From the NCBI GenBank assembly GCA_900538765.1, contig UQAB01000004.1:49157-113156 (forward strand): a DNA stretch of 64,000 nucleotides, in the 5' to 3' direction. The notes beneath the pieces are model-generated. The model did no database searches and was not told where the DNA came from. It worked only from the letters and a program-made list of their open reading frames with translations. Made by a program: the position numbers and the translations under genes. How positions within the stretch are numbered: the stretch's first letter is position 1; each line of letters opens with the position of its first letter. The DNA comes from an uncultured Azospirillum sp. GTDB taxonomy: Bacteria > Pseudomonadota > Alphaproteobacteria > RF32 > CAG-239. Shown here piece by piece: positions 1 through 8,018 of the stretch.

Positions 1-2
1 AG

Positions 3-137
3 AGCGATTATCAAAACGGTAAAGATATGTGGCTGATTTATGCCGCGGATGGCACCAAGCTGGCGACGACCGACAATCGCGATTATGCTTTTATTGTGGC
101 TAAGCAGAATAATTTGACTCCCCGCAGTGTTCATTAG
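3..137 (+). CDS. C-terminal fragment of an unidentified protein
   Basis: An open frame enters from the left edge and ends in TAG at 135-137, leaving the last 44 residues of a protein whose start is outside the window. The fragment ends in NLTPRSVH and contains the polar stretch WLIYAADGTKLATT. It has no transmembrane segment and no family I recognise. The stop codon directly abuts a long hairpin element (141-243), exactly as the fabF stop does at the second copy of that element, which supports this frame being the real coding frame. Confidence 0.6.
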   Translation, partial: SDYQNGKDMWLIYAADGTKLATTDNRDYAFIVAKQNNLTPRSVH

Positions 138-140
138 GGG

Positions 141-243
141 GAGCTTGCTTTTTGGGTATCATACTTGTGATTTTTCTTCTTATGTACTTCAGTTGTACAC
201 CGCGTCGAAAAATCACGGCGTAGCATACTCAAAAATCAAGCTC
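141..243 (+). repeat. 103-nt 3'-UTR hairpin element, copy 1
   Basis: The two ends form a long imperfect inverted repeat: GAGCTTG at 141-147 pairs with CAAGCTC at 237-243, followed by further pairing of TTTTTGGGTAT with ATACTCAAAAA and GTGATTTTTC with GAAAAATCAC. A small TGTAC/GTACA hairpin sits at the tip. A second copy of identical length lies at 35540-35642. Both copies follow a stop codon in the context TTAGGGGGAG and are followed about 16 nt later by an AAAGGCTCG/CGAGCCTTT terminator. It could be a 3'-UTR-derived small RNA, a stability element or a miniature mobile element. Confidence 0.75.
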
Positions 244-260
244 TTGGATGGTTTATTGGC

Positions 261-288
261 AAAGGCTCGGAAAAATCCGAGCCTTTGT
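261..288. terminator. Bidirectional intrinsic terminator between the first gene and lepA
   Basis: AAAGGCTCGG, a 5-nt A loop and TCCGAGCCTTT form a strong hairpin. It lies between the convergent first gene and lepA and can serve both. Confidence 0.75.
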
Positions 289-289
289 G

Positions 290-2095
290 TTAATTATCGC
301 CGATGCGGAGGGCTTCAATAAATGCCGATTGCGGTACTTCGACTTTGCCGAACTGGCGCATTCGCTGTTTGCCTTTCTTTTGTTTATCCAACAGTTTGCG
401 TTTGCGGGTGATGTCGCCGCCGTAGCATTTTGCAGTCACGTCTTTACGCATGGCAGAGATGGTTTCGCGGGCAACGACTTTGCCGCCAATAGCCGCCTGA
501 ATCGGAATTTTGAACAGGTGCCGCGGGATGAGGTCTTTTAAGCGTTCGCAAATCTGGCGGCCGCGGGATTCCGCTTCTTCGCGGTGGCAGAGGAAAGCGA
601 GGGCGTCGACCGGTTCTTCGTTAATCAGGATTTGCACTTTTACCAAATCAGACACTTCATAGCCGATAAGCTCGTAGTCAAAGCTGGCGTAACCGCTGGA
701 GATAGATTTCAGGCGGTCGTAGAAGTCAAAGACAATTTCATTCAGCGGGATTTTGTAGACAACCATGGCGCGGCTGCCGGCATAGGTCAGGTCTTCCTGT
801 TCGCCGCGGCGTTCGGTGCAGAGTTTCAACACGCTGCCGAGATATTCATCGGGGACGAGAATCGTGGCGCGTACCATGGGCTCCTCAATGCTGGCGATTT
901 TGGTTGTTTCCGGCATATCGGCAGGATTGTGGAGGGTTATCTGTGTGCCGTCGGTCATGTTGATTTTATAAGCAACGGACGGTGCGGTAGTGATTAAGTC
1001 CAGGTCAAATTCACGGCTCAAACGCTCCTGGATGATTTCCATATGCAGCAAGCCGAGGAAACCGCAACGAAAACCGAGGCCGAGAGCGGCGGAGTTTTCG
1101 TTTTGGTAATCAATACTGGCGTCGTTCAGCTTAAGCTTGGCCAAGGCGTCTTTCAATAAGCCGTAGACACTGCTGTCAACCGGAAAAATGGAACAGAAAA
1201 CGACCGGGATTGAGGGCTTGAAGCCGGGAAGCGCCTGAGTACAGGGATTTTTGTTGTCGGTAATGGTATCGCCGACATGACAGTCGCTAACGCTTTTGAT
1301 GCTGGCGGTAATGAAGCCGACCTCGCCGGGGCGGAGTTCTTCGACGTCCTGCATTTTTGGGGTAAAAATACCGACCTTATCAATGGTATAAACTGCGTTA
1401 TTGGACATCATGCGGATTTGCATTTTTTTGCGGATAATGCCGTCATGAATCCGAACCAGAATGATGACGCCGAGATAGCTGTCATACCAACTGTCAATCA
1501 GCAAGGCTTTCAGCGGCGCATCTACATTGCCGACAGGCGCCGGCAGGCGGGTGACGACGGCTTCAATGAGATTGTCAACGCCGAGTCCGGTTTTTCCCGA
1601 TGTTTCGACGGCTTCAGATGCGTCTATGCCGATAACATCTTCTATTTGTTTTTTGACACGTTCCGGATCAGCCGAGGGCAGGTCAATTTTGTTTAAGACC
1701 GGGACGATTTCATGATTGTTATTAATTGCCAGATAGACATTGGCCAGCGTTTGCGCTTCAACCCCTTGAGTGGCGTCGACAACCAGAACGGAACCTTCGC
1801 AGGAGGCGAGGGAGCGTGATACTTCATAAGAAAAGTCAACGTGTCCCGGCGTGTCAATCAGGTTGAGCTGGTAGGTTTTGCCGTCTTTGGCCTTATAATT
1901 TAAGCGGACGGTCTGGGCTTTGATGGTGATGCCGCGTTCGCGTTCAATGTCCATGGAATCGAGAACCTGTTCCTGCATTTCGCGTTGCTGCAGGCCGCCG
2001 CAAAATTCGATAATGCGGTCGGCGAGGGTTGATTTGCCGTGGTCGATGTGGGCGATGATTGCAAAATTACGGATTAAACTTAAGTCTGTAGCCAT
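290..2095 (-). CDS. lepA: Elongation factor 4 (LepA), ribosomal back-translocase GTPase
   Basis: LepA is a ribosome-binding translational GTPase that remodels stalled or mistranslocated ribosomes. The 601-residue length is normal for the family. The N-terminus carries the G1 motif AHIDHGKST (about residues 15-23), the switch II motif DTPGH (about 80) and the G4 motif NKID (about 135). EF-G-like domains follow, then the LepA-specific C-terminal domain ending in basic residues (KRKLLDKQKKGKQRM) that contacts the tRNA/ribosome. It appears to be monocistronic, transcribed away from the acetyltransferase gene and closed by the hairpin at 261-288. Nothing unusual is seen. Confidence 0.97.
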   Translation of the reverse strand: MATDLSLIRNFAIIAHIDHGKSTLADRIIEFCGGLQQREMQEQVLDSMDIERERGITIKAQTVRLNYKAKDGKTYQLNLIDTPGHVDFSYEVSRSLASCEGSVLVVDATQGVEAQTLANVYLAINNNHEIVPVLNKIDLPSADPERVKKQIEDVIGIDASEAVETSGKTGLGVDNLIEAVVTRLPAPVGNVDAPLKALLIDSWYDSYLGVIILVRIHDGIIRKKMQIRMMSNNAVYTIDKVGIFTPKMQDVEELRPGEVGFITASIKSVSDCHVGDTITDNKNPCTQALPGFKPSIPVVFCSIFPVDSSVYGLLKDALAKLKLNDASIDYQNENSAALGLGFRCGFLGLLHMEIIQERLSREFDLDLITTAPSVAYKINMTDGTQITLHNPADMPETTKIASIEEPMVRATILVPDEYLGSVLKLCTERRGEQEDLTYAGSRAMVVYKIPLNEIVFDFYDRLKSISSGYASFDYELIGYEVSDLVKVQILINEEPVDALAFLCHREEAESRGRQICERLKDLIPRHLFKIPIQAAIGGKVVARETISAMRKDVTAKCYGGDITRKRKLLDKQKKGKQRMRQFGKVEVPQSAFIEALRIGDN

Positions 2096-2238
2096 CTTTA
2101 TCTTTCTTGATTAGTGATTATTTAAGTTAATAGATAGTGTAAAAAATGTTTTTAGGCAATACAATTTGTGTTGTGTGAGGCTAAAAAATATGCTTAAATG
2201 AAAGACAAGCATATAATTATATTCGGAGGAGGCACAAA

Positions 2239-2676
2239 ATGAGGAAAATGGTTGATGTTCAGTTCGGATCATCGCGCTATGACGCGCTGGTGGAACTGCG
2301 TTATAAAGTGCTGTTGGAACCTCTGGGGTTAAAGTTTTTGGATATGCACCGTCAGCAGGAAGTCAATTATCTGCATATCGGCTGCGTTGAGCAGCTTGAC
2401 GATAAGTTGGTCGGCGGGTTGATTTTGGCGCCGATTGACAATGATGATATCCGTATGATGCAGGTGGCCGTCGATACAAAATATCAGGGTGAAGGAATCG
2501 GGCGGGAACTGGTGAAGTATGCCGAAAAGCGCGCGAAAGAAGCCGGTTATCATCGTTTGATTATGCACGCAATGCTGTCGGTTGTCGGTTTTTATGAACA
2601 TCTTGGTTTTCATCAGGAAGGCGATATTTTTCCCGAGAACGGTATTACGTTTGCCAAGATGGTTAAGGATTTATAG
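2239..2676 (+). CDS. GNAT-family N-acetyltransferase
   Basis: A 145-residue GNAT-fold acyltransferase using acetyl-CoA; its substrate cannot be told from sequence. The acetyl-CoA binding motif A is clear: VAVDTKYQGEGIGRELV (about residues 75-91), with the Q-x-x-G-x-G pyrophosphate loop. The C-terminal VGFYEHLGF is the usual motif B region. The start is well set by GGAGGAGG eight or so bases upstream of ATG at 2239. It resembles ElaA/YjcF-like small acetyltransferases. A strong terminator follows, so it is probably transcribed alone, divergently from lepA. Confidence 0.88.
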   Translation: MRKMVDVQFGSSRYDALVELRYKVLLEPLGLKFLDMHRQQEVNYLHIGCVEQLDDKLVGGLILAPIDNDDIRMMQVAVDTKYQGEGIGRELVKYAEKRAKEAGYHRLIMHAMLSVVGFYEHLGFHQEGDIFPENGITFAKMVKDL

Positions 2677-2695
2677 CTGCTTGTGTTTTTTGAAT

Positions 2696-2728
2696 GCCGT
2701 CAGGTATGGCCTGACGGCTTTTGTTTTT
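2696..2728 (+). terminator. Intrinsic terminator of the acetyltransferase gene
   Basis: GCCGTCAGG, a 5-nt loop and CCTGACGGC, followed by a T-rich tract. Confidence 0.85.
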
Positions 2729-2731
2729 TGC

Positions 2732-2760
2732 TTGCTTCACATATTCCCTTGTGTTATCTT
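2732..2760 (+). promoter_or_regulatory. Sigma70-type promoter of leader RNA copy 1
   Basis: TTGCTT (2732-2737), a 17-bp spacer and TATCTT (2755-2760). The predicted start falls about 7 nt downstream, where the conserved leader begins. The second leader copy has the same arrangement with TTGCAA-17-TATAAT, which supports both calls. Confidence 0.65.
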
Positions 2761-2767
2761 GAAGTTA

Positions 2768-2971
2768 AGCGGCGGAGTTTGTCGCTGAGGGCGTGACAAC
2801 CCTTTATAAAAGCAGTCGTTATGCATAATGGCGACTTAAAATAAGTATATGCTGATATCTGTCTACAGTGCTAGAGACGGATGTCGGCTGAATAAGGCTC
2901 TGCCGAATAAGTCGAGCCGTTTGCTTTTATACGGTTGTCAACATCCGTCCTCCTTCGCGGGAGGATTTTTT
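2768..2971 (+). ncRNA. Structured leader RNA, copy 1, ending in an attenuator-like terminator
   Basis: The leader is conserved with copy 2 (37294-37500, minus). Visible helices are: a 5' hairpin 2768-2786 (AGCGGCG/TGTCGCT); a second hairpin AGTCGTTAT/ATGGCGACT around 2814-2836; an invariant single-stranded-looking core TGCTGATATCTGTCTACAGT (2850-2869); and a long-range helix GACGGATGT (2876-2884) with ACATCCGTC (2941-2949) enclosing GGCTC/GAGCC pairs. CCTCC-TTCGCG-GGAGG plus a T run (2949-2971) forms a terminator about 30 nt before the ATG at 3001. It is either a cis-acting attenuator or an autonomous small RNA. I do not recognise a known riboswitch class. Confidence 0.7.
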
Positions 2972-3000
2972 GTTTTAATCAAAAACAAGGATGATTTGAC

Positions 3001-3795
3001 ATGAATGTTAATCTTAAATTTTTACTCTGCGGGGCAGCTGTGTGGTTGTTTCCGCAATATGCTGCGGCACAATGCGCGGTTACCGATTGTCTGCAATTAG
3101 GCTATACATCGTTAAAATCATGTACGGGCGGGTTGAAATGTCCGTTCGGCGAATACTGGGCTTGCCCGGAAGTTGAAGAAAAGGCTGTTCTCGGCGAATG
3201 TACCGGTTATGCCAAAAACTGTGCTATTGGGCAGATATTAAACAGCGATGGAACTTGTTCAAATGATAAAGTCAGTGGCAAAACGCCGATTGCTGTTGTT
3301 GTTTACATAGGGAGTGACAACTGCGGCTATGCCATGACTGCCAGTCCGATTGCGACAGGTGTAGCATGGTCTACGAGCTCTATTGATATTTCAGGTTTAC
3401 CAAATTATGCAGGGATGTCGGCAGCAGAGAAAGATTTTGATGTTATTGGGAATATGCAAAAGATAATTCAAGAGGGAAATTCCAATGCTTATCCGGCGGC
3501 CTGGACTGCGGTAAATTATGCACCGAGTACCGCTCCAGAAACAAAGGGGAAATGGGTATTACCATCGGCAGGGGTGCTTTATAAGTTAGACACTAATATA
3601 GACACAATAAACAACACCATATCCAAACTTGGCGGCCAACAAATAACAGGTTACAAGAAGTATATTTGGTCGTCGTCAGAAAATTCCAGGAGCCATGTTT
3701 GGGCCTTTTGTAGCAGTTCTGCTTTTGTAATTGAAGCTGTCATTAAAAGCTACAGCGGTAGCTCCTATCAAGTATGGCCAGTGATTGAGTTTTAA
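3001..3795 (+). CDS. Secreted Cys-rich protein with Lcl/DUF1566-like C-terminal domain, paralogue 1
   Basis: A 264-residue exported protein. Residues 1-23 form a signal peptide ending AAAQ. A Cys-rich segment follows (about 24-90), containing CPFGEYWACPEVEEKAVLGECTG in pieces and a C..NSDGTC motif, probably disulfide-bonded. The C-terminal half has the W-x-LPSAG...L...IN..ISKLGG...IWSSSE...VWAF...WPVIEF layout of DUF1566/Lcl domains, which often have a C-type lectin-like fold and occur on cell surfaces. Paralogue 2 lies at 36469-37266; both sit behind the same leader RNA. The two proteins diverge most in the last 40 residues. The ligand is unknown. Confidence 0.75.
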   Translation: MNVNLKFLLCGAAVWLFPQYAAAQCAVTDCLQLGYTSLKSCTGGLKCPFGEYWACPEVEEKAVLGECTGYAKNCAIGQILNSDGTCSNDKVSGKTPIAVVVYIGSDNCGYAMTASPIATGVAWSTSSIDISGLPNYAGMSAAEKDFDVIGNMQKIIQEGNSNAYPAAWTAVNYAPSTAPETKGKWVLPSAGVLYKLDTNIDTINNTISKLGGQQITGYKKYIWSSSENSRSHVWAFCSSSAFVIEAVIKSYSGSSYQVWPVIEF

Positions 3796-3803
3796 TTAGA
3801 GAA

Positions 3804-3830
3804 AAGCCTTGGAAGATTCCAAGGCTTTTT
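3804..3830. terminator. Bidirectional terminator between the secreted protein gene and tolB
   Basis: AGCCTTGGA/TCCAAGGCT hairpin flanked by A and T runs, placed between convergent stops. Confidence 0.85.
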
Positions 3831-3836
3831 GATTGT

Positions 3837-5153
3837 TTACGGCAGGAGCGGCGACCAGGCCGGGTCGGATGCGTCCGCAGGGGTGACGACCATTCTTTCG
3901 TTGTAACCGGTCAGGTCTATGGTGTAGAGTTTGACCGGCGCATTTTTGCGGGCGGAGCCTCTTTCCTGACGGAAGTACATCAGCACGCGGCCATTGGGCG
4001 ACCAGACCGGCGCTTCGACCAGATAGCCGTTGGCGAGCAGGCGTTCGCCGGTTCCGTCAGGATACATGACGCCGATGTAAAACTGGCCGTTGGCCATTTT
4101 GGTAAAGGCGATATAGTCGCCGCGCGGTGACCAGACCGGCGTGGCGTAGCGTCCGGAACCATGGCTGATACGGTGGATGTTGCTGCCGTCGGCATCCATA
4201 ACATAGAGCTGCTGATTGCCGCCGCGGTCGGAGTTGAAGACAATCTGTTTACCGTCGGGCGAATAGCTCGGCGAGGTGTCAATGGCGTTGGAGTTGGTAA
4301 TGCGTTTGGCTTTGTAGGTACGCAAATCCATTTCATAAATATTGGTTTTGCCATCATTGGCATAGCTGAGCAGCAGTTTTTGACTGTCCGGGGAAAAGAC
4401 CGGCGCAAAGGTCATGCCGGGGAAGTTGCCGATGAGGTTTTGTTGTCCGGTTTCAATATCAAGAAGGTATACCTTCGGAATGGTGCCGGAGTATGACATA
4501 TAAGTGATTTTTTGCAGATTGGGCGAGAAACGCGGGGTTAAAACCAACGAGGCGCCGGAAGTCAGGAATTTATGGTTTTCGCCGTCCTGATCCATAATTG
4601 CCAGGCGTTTGACGCGGCGGGTGGCCGGGCCGTTTTCGGAAACGTAGACAATACGGGTGTCGAAGTAGCCTTTTTCACCGGTCAGGCGCTCATAAATGGC
4701 GTCGGCAATGACGTGGGCAATGCGGCGCCAGTTGTCTTTGGTGGTGGTGAAAGACTGGCCTTTCATCTGGTTTTCGGCGTAGACGTCCCAGAGGCGCATT
4801 TCGACTTTCAGGTTTTGCATATTGACTTCGCTGATGGCGCTTTGTACCAGAGCGTGTGCGTTAATGGCTTTCCAATCGGTAAAGTTCGGTTGTTCGTTGA
4901 TGGATTTCAATTCCTGAATGTAGCTGTTGTCGGGAATGATACGGAACAGGCCGGAACGTTCCAGGTCGGCGATGACAACTTCACGAATCCGTTCACCGTA
5001 ATCTTCGGCAGACGGGGTACTGCTGATTATTTCCGGGAAAGCGAGCGGCAAGGGGTCGCGCACGGCGCCGTTGACGTCAATCTGCAGTTCGGCACGAGCC
5101 GGAAGCGCAAAGACAGCGATGAGCAAAAATGCCAGGATGCTGCGTAATTTCAT
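3837..5153 (-). CDS. tolB: Tol-Pal system beta-propeller protein TolB
   Basis: Periplasmic component of the Tol-Pal envelope machine, which links inner membrane TolQRA to Pal and supports outer membrane constriction. I place the start at 5153 (MKLRSIL) because GGAG lies at proper distance upstream; the ATG at 5168 overlaps that ribosome site. Residues 1-21 are a signal peptide ending PARA. An N-terminal alpha/beta domain follows, then a six-bladed propeller of WD40-like PD40 repeats, visible as recurring FSPDSQK, YSPDGKQIVF, WSPRGDYIAF and WSPNGR motifs. Length (438) is normal. tolQRA and pal are not in this window. Confidence 0.95.
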   Translation of the reverse strand: MKLRSILAFLLIAVFALPARAELQIDVNGAVRDPLPLAFPEIISSTPSAEDYGERIREVVIADLERSGLFRIIPDNSYIQELKSINEQPNFTDWKAINAHALVQSAISEVNMQNLKVEMRLWDVYAENQMKGQSFTTTKDNWRRIAHVIADAIYERLTGEKGYFDTRIVYVSENGPATRRVKRLAIMDQDGENHKFLTSGASLVLTPRFSPNLQKITYMSYSGTIPKVYLLDIETGQQNLIGNFPGMTFAPVFSPDSQKLLLSYANDGKTNIYEMDLRTYKAKRITNSNAIDTSPSYSPDGKQIVFNSDRGGNQQLYVMDADGSNIHRISHGSGRYATPVWSPRGDYIAFTKMANGQFYIGVMYPDGTGERLLANGYLVEAPVWSPNGRVLMYFRQERGSARKNAPVKLYTIDLTGYNERMVVTPADASDPAWSPLLP

Positions 5154-5215
5154 GAAGTTTCTCCGCATAAAAAGTTTTTTTAGTGTTAAAAATATATATG
5201 AATATAGTTAATATA

Positions 5216-5252
5216 TCATAAAAAACCATGCGTTTATTGAGAAACGCATGGT
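5216..5252 (-). terminator. Terminator overlapping the 3' end of the 91-aa gene
   Basis: A perfect 11-bp stem (ACCATGCGTTT/AAACGCATGGT) followed on the minus strand by six T residues. The stop codon of the upstream gene lies in the stem-loop, so coding sequence and terminator overlap. Confidence 0.85.
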
Positions 5253-5509
5253 CTGGGAGAGAGAAAACGGCTGATTTTTTCACTGACAATGTCAAAGGAA
5301 AGTTCTTTCAGTTCTTCTTTAACCTCAATGTAAGACATGCCGTTGATAATTTCGCGTAGTTTGGACGCTTGTCTTAAAACGAACTTTTTTCGCAGTTCTT
5401 TCATCAGTTTACGACGGTGGCTTTTAACATAGGTTTCTATGAACAGAACTAAAAGCAGCGTAAAACACAAGGCAGCGCCAAGCAACATGAATGTTAATTC
5501 TTTTTCCAT
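5234..5509 (-). CDS. Small membrane-anchored protein of unknown function
   Basis: 91 residues with one N-terminal hydrophobic segment (about residues 7-25, FMLLGAALCFTLLLVLFIE), then a strongly basic patch (KSHRRKLMKELRKKF) and an amphipathic helical tail. This suggests a single-pass inner membrane protein with its tail in the cytoplasm. It lies just upstream of tolB on the same strand, but its own terminator separates the two. No family recognised. The upstream ribosome site is weak. The coding call rests on the length, the sensible topology and the terminator exactly at its end. Confidence 0.65.
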   Translation of the reverse strand: MEKELTFMLLGAALCFTLLLVLFIETYVKSHRRKLMKELRKKFVLRQASKLREIINGMSYIEVKEELKELSFDIVSEKISRFLSPRPCVSQ

Positions 5510-5604
5510 AACAAAATAATTTGAAGTTTATAATTGTAATTTAGCGGTTTTATTGATAACTTACAGTCAGTTATTTGTCAATATTTATAAGGCGGAATTT
5601 TCAG

Positions 5605-6063
5605 GTGGATATTCAGGAATTTAAAGCGCAGCTTAAGCCTTATCAGGCGATTATCGGTTTTGATTACGGCAGCAAAAGGCTTGGGGTTGCCGTTTCTGAT
5701 TTGTTGCGGATGACGGCGACGCCGTATAAAATTCTGCAACGGACTAATCTGGATACGGATATTCAGGAGATTAAAAACATTATCCGCGAAAAAGAAGTCG
5801 GAGCAATGGTTTTCGGGCTGCCGCTTCAAATGAACGGCGAGGAGGGCGATATTGCCGGAGAGGTACGTGCTTTTGCGGCAAAATTACAGGAAGCGACGGG
5901 GTTGCCCTGTTTGTTTTGGGATGAACGCCTGTCATCTTCCGCGGTGGAGAGCTTTTTGATTAAAGAAGCGGATTTGTCGCGCGCCAAGCGCAAGAAAGTT
6001 CTGGACGCCGGCGCGGCGGCTTATATTCTGCAGGGCGCACTTGACCGTTTGGGGCTTATGTAA
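5605..6063 (+). CDS. ruvX: YqgF/RuvX family Holliday junction resolvase-like nuclease
   Basis: RNase H-fold protein implicated in 16S rRNA 5' maturation (YqgF) or branched DNA cleavage. Motifs are IIGFDYGSKRLGVAVSD at the N-terminus with the first catalytic Asp, GLPLQMNGEEG in the middle, and FWDERLSSSAV plus DAGAAAYILQGALD at the C-terminus with the other acidic residues. I choose the GTG at 5605 because AAGGCGGA lies 8 bases upstream; an in-frame TTG at 5575 has no such site. This gives 152 residues, the usual family size. Its stop overlaps the convergent amidase gene by 8 bp. Confidence 0.92.
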   Translation: MDIQEFKAQLKPYQAIIGFDYGSKRLGVAVSDLLRMTATPYKILQRTNLDTDIQEIKNIIREKEVGAMVFGLPLQMNGEEGDIAGEVRAFAAKLQEATGLPCLFWDERLSSSAVESFLIKEADLSRAKRKKVLDAGAAAYILQGALDRLGLM

Positions 6064-6772
6064 GAGGCGGATAGGCTTCGGCGACACGGCCGAGCATTTT
6101 CAGAAACTGCGGATTTTGCATAAAATCGAAATTATCCGGCAGGACATGGTTGAGCAGGTGCGTAATGTCAAAATCCGGGGTGATAAACTGTGGTGCAAAA
6201 CGCCGGCAGAAGGCACAGGCGGATGCTTGGGTTTGTTCTATTGTTTCCGTTAGATAGCCAATCCGGGCGAGTTGTGCTTTTATTGTTGTTGGCTGTTCTT
6301 GTTGTCTTTTATCGGGCCAGATGCCGAGCCCTTGTTGCGCCAGTTCTCTCCATGGAAAACAAATTCCCGGGTCGGGCTTTCTGTCCGGTGACGAATCCGA
6401 ATGTCCGATAATGTTTTCGGGACGAATGCCGTAACGGTGAATTATGTTCCGACTGAGGTTGATTAGGGCTGAAATTTGCCGCGGCGCATAAGGGGTTTGT
6501 CCTAAAGTTTGGTTTTGCAGTTCTATGCCGACTGAGCGGGCGTTTATGGTCGCTTTTCCGCGCCAGAATCCTTTTCCGGCATGGTAAGCGCATTTGTCCT
6601 CTGGAACGAGGCTGGTGATTTCACCGTCTTCGGCAATAAAGTAGTGGGCGCTGGTTTTATATTCGTGCATCCAGCGGCAGAACTGTTCAAGGTCAAAAGC
6701 ATTGCAATGAAAAACCAAAAGCTCGACTGGTGCACAGCGTTCTTCAAAATAGGGCAAAAATTGTTCCGGCAT
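6056..6772 (-). CDS. N-acetylmuramoyl-L-alanine amidase (Amidase_2, AmpD/AmiD-like)
   Basis: Zinc amidase cleaving the bond between MurNAc and L-Ala in peptidoglycan or anhydro-muropeptides. The amidase_2 fold is marked by LLVFHCNAF with the first Zn ligand His, SAHYFIAEDGEI, YHAG, GIELQN, and GHSDSSPDRKPDPG carrying the second His and the Asp/Cys-type ligand position. There is no signal peptide, so a cytosolic cell-wall recycling role like AmpD fits best. The C-terminal 70 residues resemble a small helical peptidoglycan-binding domain, as in AmiD, so that alternative stays open. It follows djlA by 9 bases on the same strand. Confidence 0.85.
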   Translation of the reverse strand: MPEQFLPYFEERCAPVELLVFHCNAFDLEQFCRWMHEYKTSAHYFIAEDGEITSLVPEDKCAYHAGKGFWRGKATINARSVGIELQNQTLGQTPYAPRQISALINLSRNIIHRYGIRPENIIGHSDSSPDRKPDPGICFPWRELAQQGLGIWPDKRQQEQPTTIKAQLARIGYLTETIEQTQASACAFCRRFAPQFITPDFDITHLLNHVLPDNFDFMQNPQFLKMLGRVAEAYPPLT

Positions 6773-6781
6773 GGTTTTATC

Positions 6782-7951
6782 CTATAATTTGCGGCTTTTC
6801 ATAATATGCTGGTAAGCGTTGTTTATTTCGGCCATTTTGGCGGTGTATTTTTCAATTTCAGCCGGAGAACCGCCGTGAGCCTGGGCATTGTCAGGATGCC
6901 AGATGATGATGAGCTCTTTCCAGCGGGCTTTGATTTCGTCATTGCCGGCAGTGGGAGAAATGCCCAGAACGTCATAATAGTCCTGAAGCGGGGAGGACGA
7001 TGCCGGGCGCAGTTTGTAGCGGTCATGAATGACGTCAAAATTGCCGTCTGACAGTTCGATGATATAGGCAACGTTTTTCAAAATTCCCAGCTGCTCGTTG
7101 TGAATATTTCCGTCAGCCGCGGCGATTTTAAAAAGGTTATCAATGATGTTTTCCTTGAGGTCGAGATTGTCCCGGGTGATTAGTTTTAACTGTTTGGCAT
7201 AGCGCTCGTAACCGTCGGCGGTTTTTTTGGCATTGTTAAAAATATTGGCGATTTTGCTGTTTTCTTCATAGGTCAGTTCAAACATTTTTTTGAAAATGCG
7301 GATTTCGTTTTCGCTGACAACGCCGTCGGCTTTGGAGATTTTTGCGGCCAGTCCGGCCATGGCCTGCACAAGGGAGAAATGTCTGGCGTCGGAAGAATGG
7401 AGATAAAATTTTATGAGGTTCAGGTCGGACCAGAATTTGTTCAAAAATTTGAGGTTGAATTTTCTTTTGAGGTTGCCGAAGCGCATGGAATCGGCGAAGA
7501 AACCGATGACAACACCGATGAAAACCAGGAGGTTGCTGTGCAGGGTGAAGCCGATGATGGCGCCGAGAATTTTGCACCAGTTCTGGTTCCAGAAAGTTTC
7601 AAAGTGGGATTTAAAGAGTAAAGACCAGCGATTGTCCGGCATGTCAAAGACAAAGTGTCCGATGATGAAGAAGATGATGAATCCCTGAAAGCCGAAAGTC
7701 AGCGAACCGATGATACTGCCCCAGATAACGCCAAACATATTGTTTTCAAGGCGGTTGTAATATTTATAATAACGGTAGGGCAGAAAAAGGCGGATGTTGT
7801 CGTCAATGGAACTTATGTATTGTTTGATGAGTTTGCGGATGACGGTGCGGTCGATGAACATATGGCCGATGAACATTCCCCAGAAAAATCCCGCGGCGCC
7901 GAAAAAGCGCAATCCCAAAACAGCCAGTGTCAGTTTTCCTATCGGAAACAT
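6782..7951 (-). CDS. djlA: DjlA-like membrane co-chaperone (TerB + J domain)
   Basis: Membrane-bound DnaK co-chaperone. Residues 1-30 and about 75-140 are hydrophobic membrane segments, more than the single anchor of E. coli DjlA. A TerB-like helical domain follows (about 190-310, ISKADGVVSENEIRIFKKMFE and IAAADGNIHNEQ). A C-terminal J domain (about 325-389, DYYDVLGISPTAGNDEIKARW) has the HPD motif within IIWHPDNAQ. The same TerB-J order is found in DjlA. The next gene is a murein amidase, suggesting envelope-linked function. The start at 7951 has only a weak ribosome site (GGGA). Confidence 0.85.
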   Translation of the reverse strand: MFPIGKLTLAVLGLRFFGAAGFFWGMFIGHMFIDRTVIRKLIKQYISSIDDNIRLFLPYRYYKYYNRLENNMFGVIWGSIIGSLTFGFQGFIIFFIIGHFVFDMPDNRWSLLFKSHFETFWNQNWCKILGAIIGFTLHSNLLVFIGVVIGFFADSMRFGNLKRKFNLKFLNKFWSDLNLIKFYLHSSDARHFSLVQAMAGLAAKISKADGVVSENEIRIFKKMFELTYEENSKIANIFNNAKKTADGYERYAKQLKLITRDNLDLKENIIDNLFKIAAADGNIHNEQLGILKNVAYIIELSDGNFDVIHDRYKLRPASSSPLQDYYDVLGISPTAGNDEIKARWKELIIIWHPDNAQAHGGSPAEIEKYTAKMAEINNAYQHIMKSRKL

Positions 7952-8018
7952 TGAAAAATCCCATATTAATTAAACATTGTCTTGATAATAATGTATTCCG
8001 CCGAATTAATAAAGCAGA

